From the NCBI RefSeq assembly GCF_013608025.1, contig NZ_VDLV01000008.1, positions 229,084-293,083 of the forward strand: a stretch of 64,000 bases of DNA, read 5' to 3'. The notes under the pieces were generated by a model that saw only the letters and a program-made list of their open reading frames with translations, had not been told where the DNA came from and made no database searches. Source of the DNA: Pseudomonas brassicacearum subsp. neoaurantiaca. Lineage in GTDB: Bacteria > Pseudomonadota > Gammaproteobacteria > Pseudomonadales > Pseudomonadaceae. The position numbers and the translations under genes are program-made. Position 1 is the stretch's first letter, and each line of letters opens with the position of its first letter. Shown piece after piece: positions 62,002 through 64,000 of the stretch.

Positions 62002-62093
62002 GATGGCGGTCCTTGCGGGAAGGCGCGCAGTCTAGCCAGTTTGGGCTGGCACCAAAAGAGGGCGCGGCGCCGACCCTGGCTGAGAGGATCCCC

Positions 62094-62214
62094 TGTGACG
62101 AGGGAGCTTGCTCCCGCTCGGCTGCGCAGCAGTCGCAAACCGGACAACTCGGTTCACCTGAAAATGGTTGGGGCCTGCTTCGCAGGCCAGCGGGAGCAAG
62201 CTCCCTCGCCACAG
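62094..62214. repeat. REPIN, GAGGGAGCTTGCTCCC type
   Basis: Arms TGTGACGAGGGAGCTTGC and GCAAGCTCCCTCGCCACA with inner CGGCTGCGCAGC and GGCCTGCTTCGCAGGCC. The left arm has A in place of the usual G in TGGCG. It lies between orn and the TRIC-like gene. Confidence 0.85.
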
Positions 62215-62244
62215 AAGCAATCCCGCTAATCGCTGGGGTGCCGA

Positions 62245-62787
62245 TCAGAACTTGATGAAGTGCTTGCGGTAATGCTGCAGCTCCGCAATGGATTCGCGGA
62301 TGTCATCCAACGCCAGGTGCGTGCTGCCTTTCTGGAAACTGTCGCGAACCTCAGGGGCCCAGCGGGCGGCCAATTCCTTCAGGGTCGAGACGTCGAGGTT
62401 GCGGTAGTGGAAATAGCTTTCCAGGGATTTCATGTGGGTATATAGGAAACGACGGTCCTGGCAGATGCTGTTGCCGCAGATCGGCGACTTGCCTCTCGGC
62501 ACCCACTGCTCCAGGAAGGCGATGGTCTGTGCCTCGGCCTCGGCCATGCTGATCTTGCTCTCGCGAACGCGCTGGGTCAGGCCCGAGCCGCCGTGCTGGC
62601 GGGTGTTCCACTCGTCCATGCCTGCCAGGATTTCATCGCTGTGATGAATCGCGATCACGGGGCCTTCAGCCAGGGTGTTGAGGTCGCTGTCAGTGACGAT
62701 GGTGGCCATCTCGATGATGACGTCGGTGTCAGGGTTCAGACCGGTCATTTCCAGGTCGATCCAGATCAGGTTCTGCGGGTTCTGCAT
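62245..62787 (-). CDS. orn: Oligoribonuclease
   Basis: A 180-residue DEDDh exonuclease that clears very short RNAs, including pGpG, the end product of c-di-GMP breakdown. The motifs are complete: IDLEMTGL (D, E), [13 protein letters not shown] (D) and [11 protein letters not shown] (H and D). GAGGAG precedes the ATG. Divergent from rsgA, with 109 bases between. Confidence 0.97.
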   Translation of the reverse strand: MQNPQNLIWIDLEMTGLNPDTDVIIEMATIVTDSDLNTLAEGPVIAIHHSDEILAGMDEWNTRQHGGSGLTQRVRESKISMAEAEAQTIAFLEQWVPRGKSPICGNSICQDRRFLYTHMKSLESYFHYRNLDVSTLKELAARWAPEVRDSFQKGSTHLALDDIRESIAELQHYRKHFIKF

Positions 62788-62896
62788 GGGGGAGCTCCTC
62801 GGCTTAGCTGCGCAGTTTAGCCTAGGCAGCGTCTCGGGCGTGCTAAACTCGCGGCCGTTTTACCCTATTCGCTGCATTTCTTCATACGGAACACCC

Positions 62897-63928
62897 ATGG
62901 CCAAACGCCAACTCAATCGTCGTCAGAACTGGCGCATCGAAAAGATCCAGGGCGAGCGCGCCGCCCGTGCCGCCAAACGCGAATCCAGTGCGGTTGAAGC
63001 CCTGGAGGGCGGTGACCTGGGTCCTGAACAGACCGGCCTGGTGATCGCCCACTTCGGCGTGCAGGTCGAGGTCGAGGCCCAGGAAGGCGAGCTTGCCGGC
63101 CAGGTGTTCCGCTGCCACTTGCGCGCCAACTTGCCAGCCCTGGTGACGGGCGACCAAGTGGTCTGGCGTGCCGGCAACCAGGGCATCGGCGTGATCGTCG
63201 CGCAACTGCCGCGCCACACCGAGTTGTGCCGTCCGGACAGCCGGGGCCAGCTCAAGCCGGTGGCGGCCAACGTCGACATGATCGTCATCGTGTTCGCCCC
63301 GCTGCCCGAGCCCCATGCCAATCTGATCGACCGCTACCTGGTGGCGGCCGAACACGCCGGCATCCGCCCGCTGCTGCTGCTCAACAAATTCGACCTGATC
63401 GACGAACACAACGCCCCGGCGTTGAACGCCTTGCTGTCGGTCTATCGGGATCTCGGCTATCCGGTGCTGGAAGTCTCGGCCCATCACGGCAATGGCATGG
63501 AGCAACTGCAACGGCAGCTGGACGGGCGCATCAGCGTGTTCGTCGGCCAGTCCGGGGTCGGCAAGTCTTCCCTGGTCAACAGCCTGCTGCCAGAGGTCGA
63601 GACCCGCGTCGGGCCGTTGTCCGAGCTATCCGGCCAGGGTACCCACACCACCACTACCGCGCGGTTGTTCCACTTCCCTGGCGGCGGTGAGTTGATCGAT
63701 TCGCCGGGCATCCGCGAATTCGGCCTGGGTCACGTCAGCCGCGCCGATGTCGAGGCTGGGTTCATCGAGTTCAACGACCTGATCGGCACCTGCCGCTTCC
63801 GCGACTGCAAGCACGACCGCGAACCCGGTTGCGCCCTGCTCAAGGCCCTGGAAGAAGGCCGCGTGCATCAGCAACGGATGAACAGCTACCGCTCGATCAT
63901 CGCCAGCCTGCCAGAGAGCAGTTACTGA
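62897..63928 (+). CDS. rsgA: Small ribosomal subunit biogenesis GTPase RsgA
   Basis: A 343-residue circularly permuted GTPase that checks late 30S assembly. A basic N-terminus ([18 protein letters not shown]) leads to an OB-fold, then permuted motifs NKFDLID (G4), [12 protein letters not shown] (G1), THTTTTARL (G2) and [11 protein letters not shown] (G3), and a zinc knuckle in [17 protein letters not shown] follows GGAACACCC. Divergent from orn. Confidence 0.97.
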   Translation: MAKRQLNRRQNWRIEKIQGERAARAAKRESSAVEALEGGDLGPEQTGLVIAHFGVQVEVEAQEGELAGQVFRCHLRANLPALVTGDQVVWRAGNQGIGVIVAQLPRHTELCRPDSRGQLKPVAANVDMIVIVFAPLPEPHANLIDRYLVAAEHAGIRPLLLLNKFDLIDEHNAPALNALLSVYRDLGYPVLEVSAHHGNGMEQLQRQLDGRISVFVGQSGVGKSSLVNSLLPEVETRVGPLSELSGQGTHTTTTARLFHFPGGGELIDSPGIREFGLGHVSRADVEAGFIEFNDLIGTCRFRDCKHDREPGCALLKALEEGRVHQQRMNSYRSIIASLPESSY

Positions 63929-63944
63929 CCCCGACGGATACCTT

Positions 63945-64000
63945 TGTGGCGAGGGAGCTTGCTCCCGCTGGACTGCGAAGCAGGCCCCAACGGTCTCCCT
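63945..64000. repeat. REP unit, TGGCGAGGGAGCTTGCTCCC type, cut by the window end
   Basis: TGTGGCGAGGGAGCTTGC and the start of an inner CTGCGAAGCAG are visible downstream of rsgA. The matching inverted arm would lie past base 64000. Confidence 0.8.

Overview
The window reads as chromosomal DNA of a fluorescent pseudomonad (Pseudomonas fluorescens group). Support comes from the GC-rich codon use, the gene order hisZ-hflC-hflK-hflX-hfq-miaA-mutL-amiB-tsaE-nnrD-queG-orn-rsgA and purA-rnr-rlmB-rpsF-rpsR-rplI-dnaB, an azurin gene, a braC-livHMGF operon, and thirteen REP/REPIN units of the kind found in this group. No prophage, transposase, integron, CRISPR array or rRNA was seen.

Layout. 1-1425: tail of a urease operon (ureF end, ureG, hupE/ureJ). 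1650-3673: an AGE-family sugar epimerase and an SDR oxidoreductase, convergent. 3674-4520: a gene-free stretch with four perfect DnaA boxes and a strong promoter-like site. 4523-9603: branched-chain amino acid ABC importer. 9974-13989: L-pipecolate (D-lysine) catabolism genes amaA and amaB with a divergent LysR regulator. 14219-16904: NAD salvage (pncB, nadE) and azurin. 17096-18567: a tiny ORF, a LOG-family phosphoribohydrolase, a small charged protein and a Nudix hydrolase. 18712-25613: two transglutaminase-like proteins and an ATP-grasp/alpha-E protein, a conserved and poorly understood peptide-modification cluster. 25790-27683: a membrane-active toxin-like protein with a coupled small membrane protein and a frameshifted paralogue of it. 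27986-30286: ygiQ radical SAM protein. 30504-34541: a 1345-residue effector-like protein with a toxin-like N-terminal part and a SET-like C-terminal domain. 34547-41843: dnaB, the ribosomal rplI/rpsR/rpsF operon, rlmB and rnr. 42005-42481: two identical tRNA-Leu(CAG) units. 42600-45172: ferric iron importer genes without an ATPase. 45260-47194: a chemoreceptor. 47345-64000: purA to rsgA housekeeping block.

The long leftward run from nnrD to hflC covers metabolite repair, tRNA modification, wall hydrolysis, mismatch repair, RNA chaperoning and protease control. Several pairs are joined by ATGA or TGATG overlaps.

The most unusual parts are the SET-like C-terminus fused to a secreted-toxin-like protein, the toxin/membrane-protein locus with a decayed duplicate, the DnaA box cluster far from any dnaA gene, and a perfect inverted repeat that can hide the ribosome binding site of the LOG gene. 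All functions rest on reading the sequence and on family knowledge; no database search was run.
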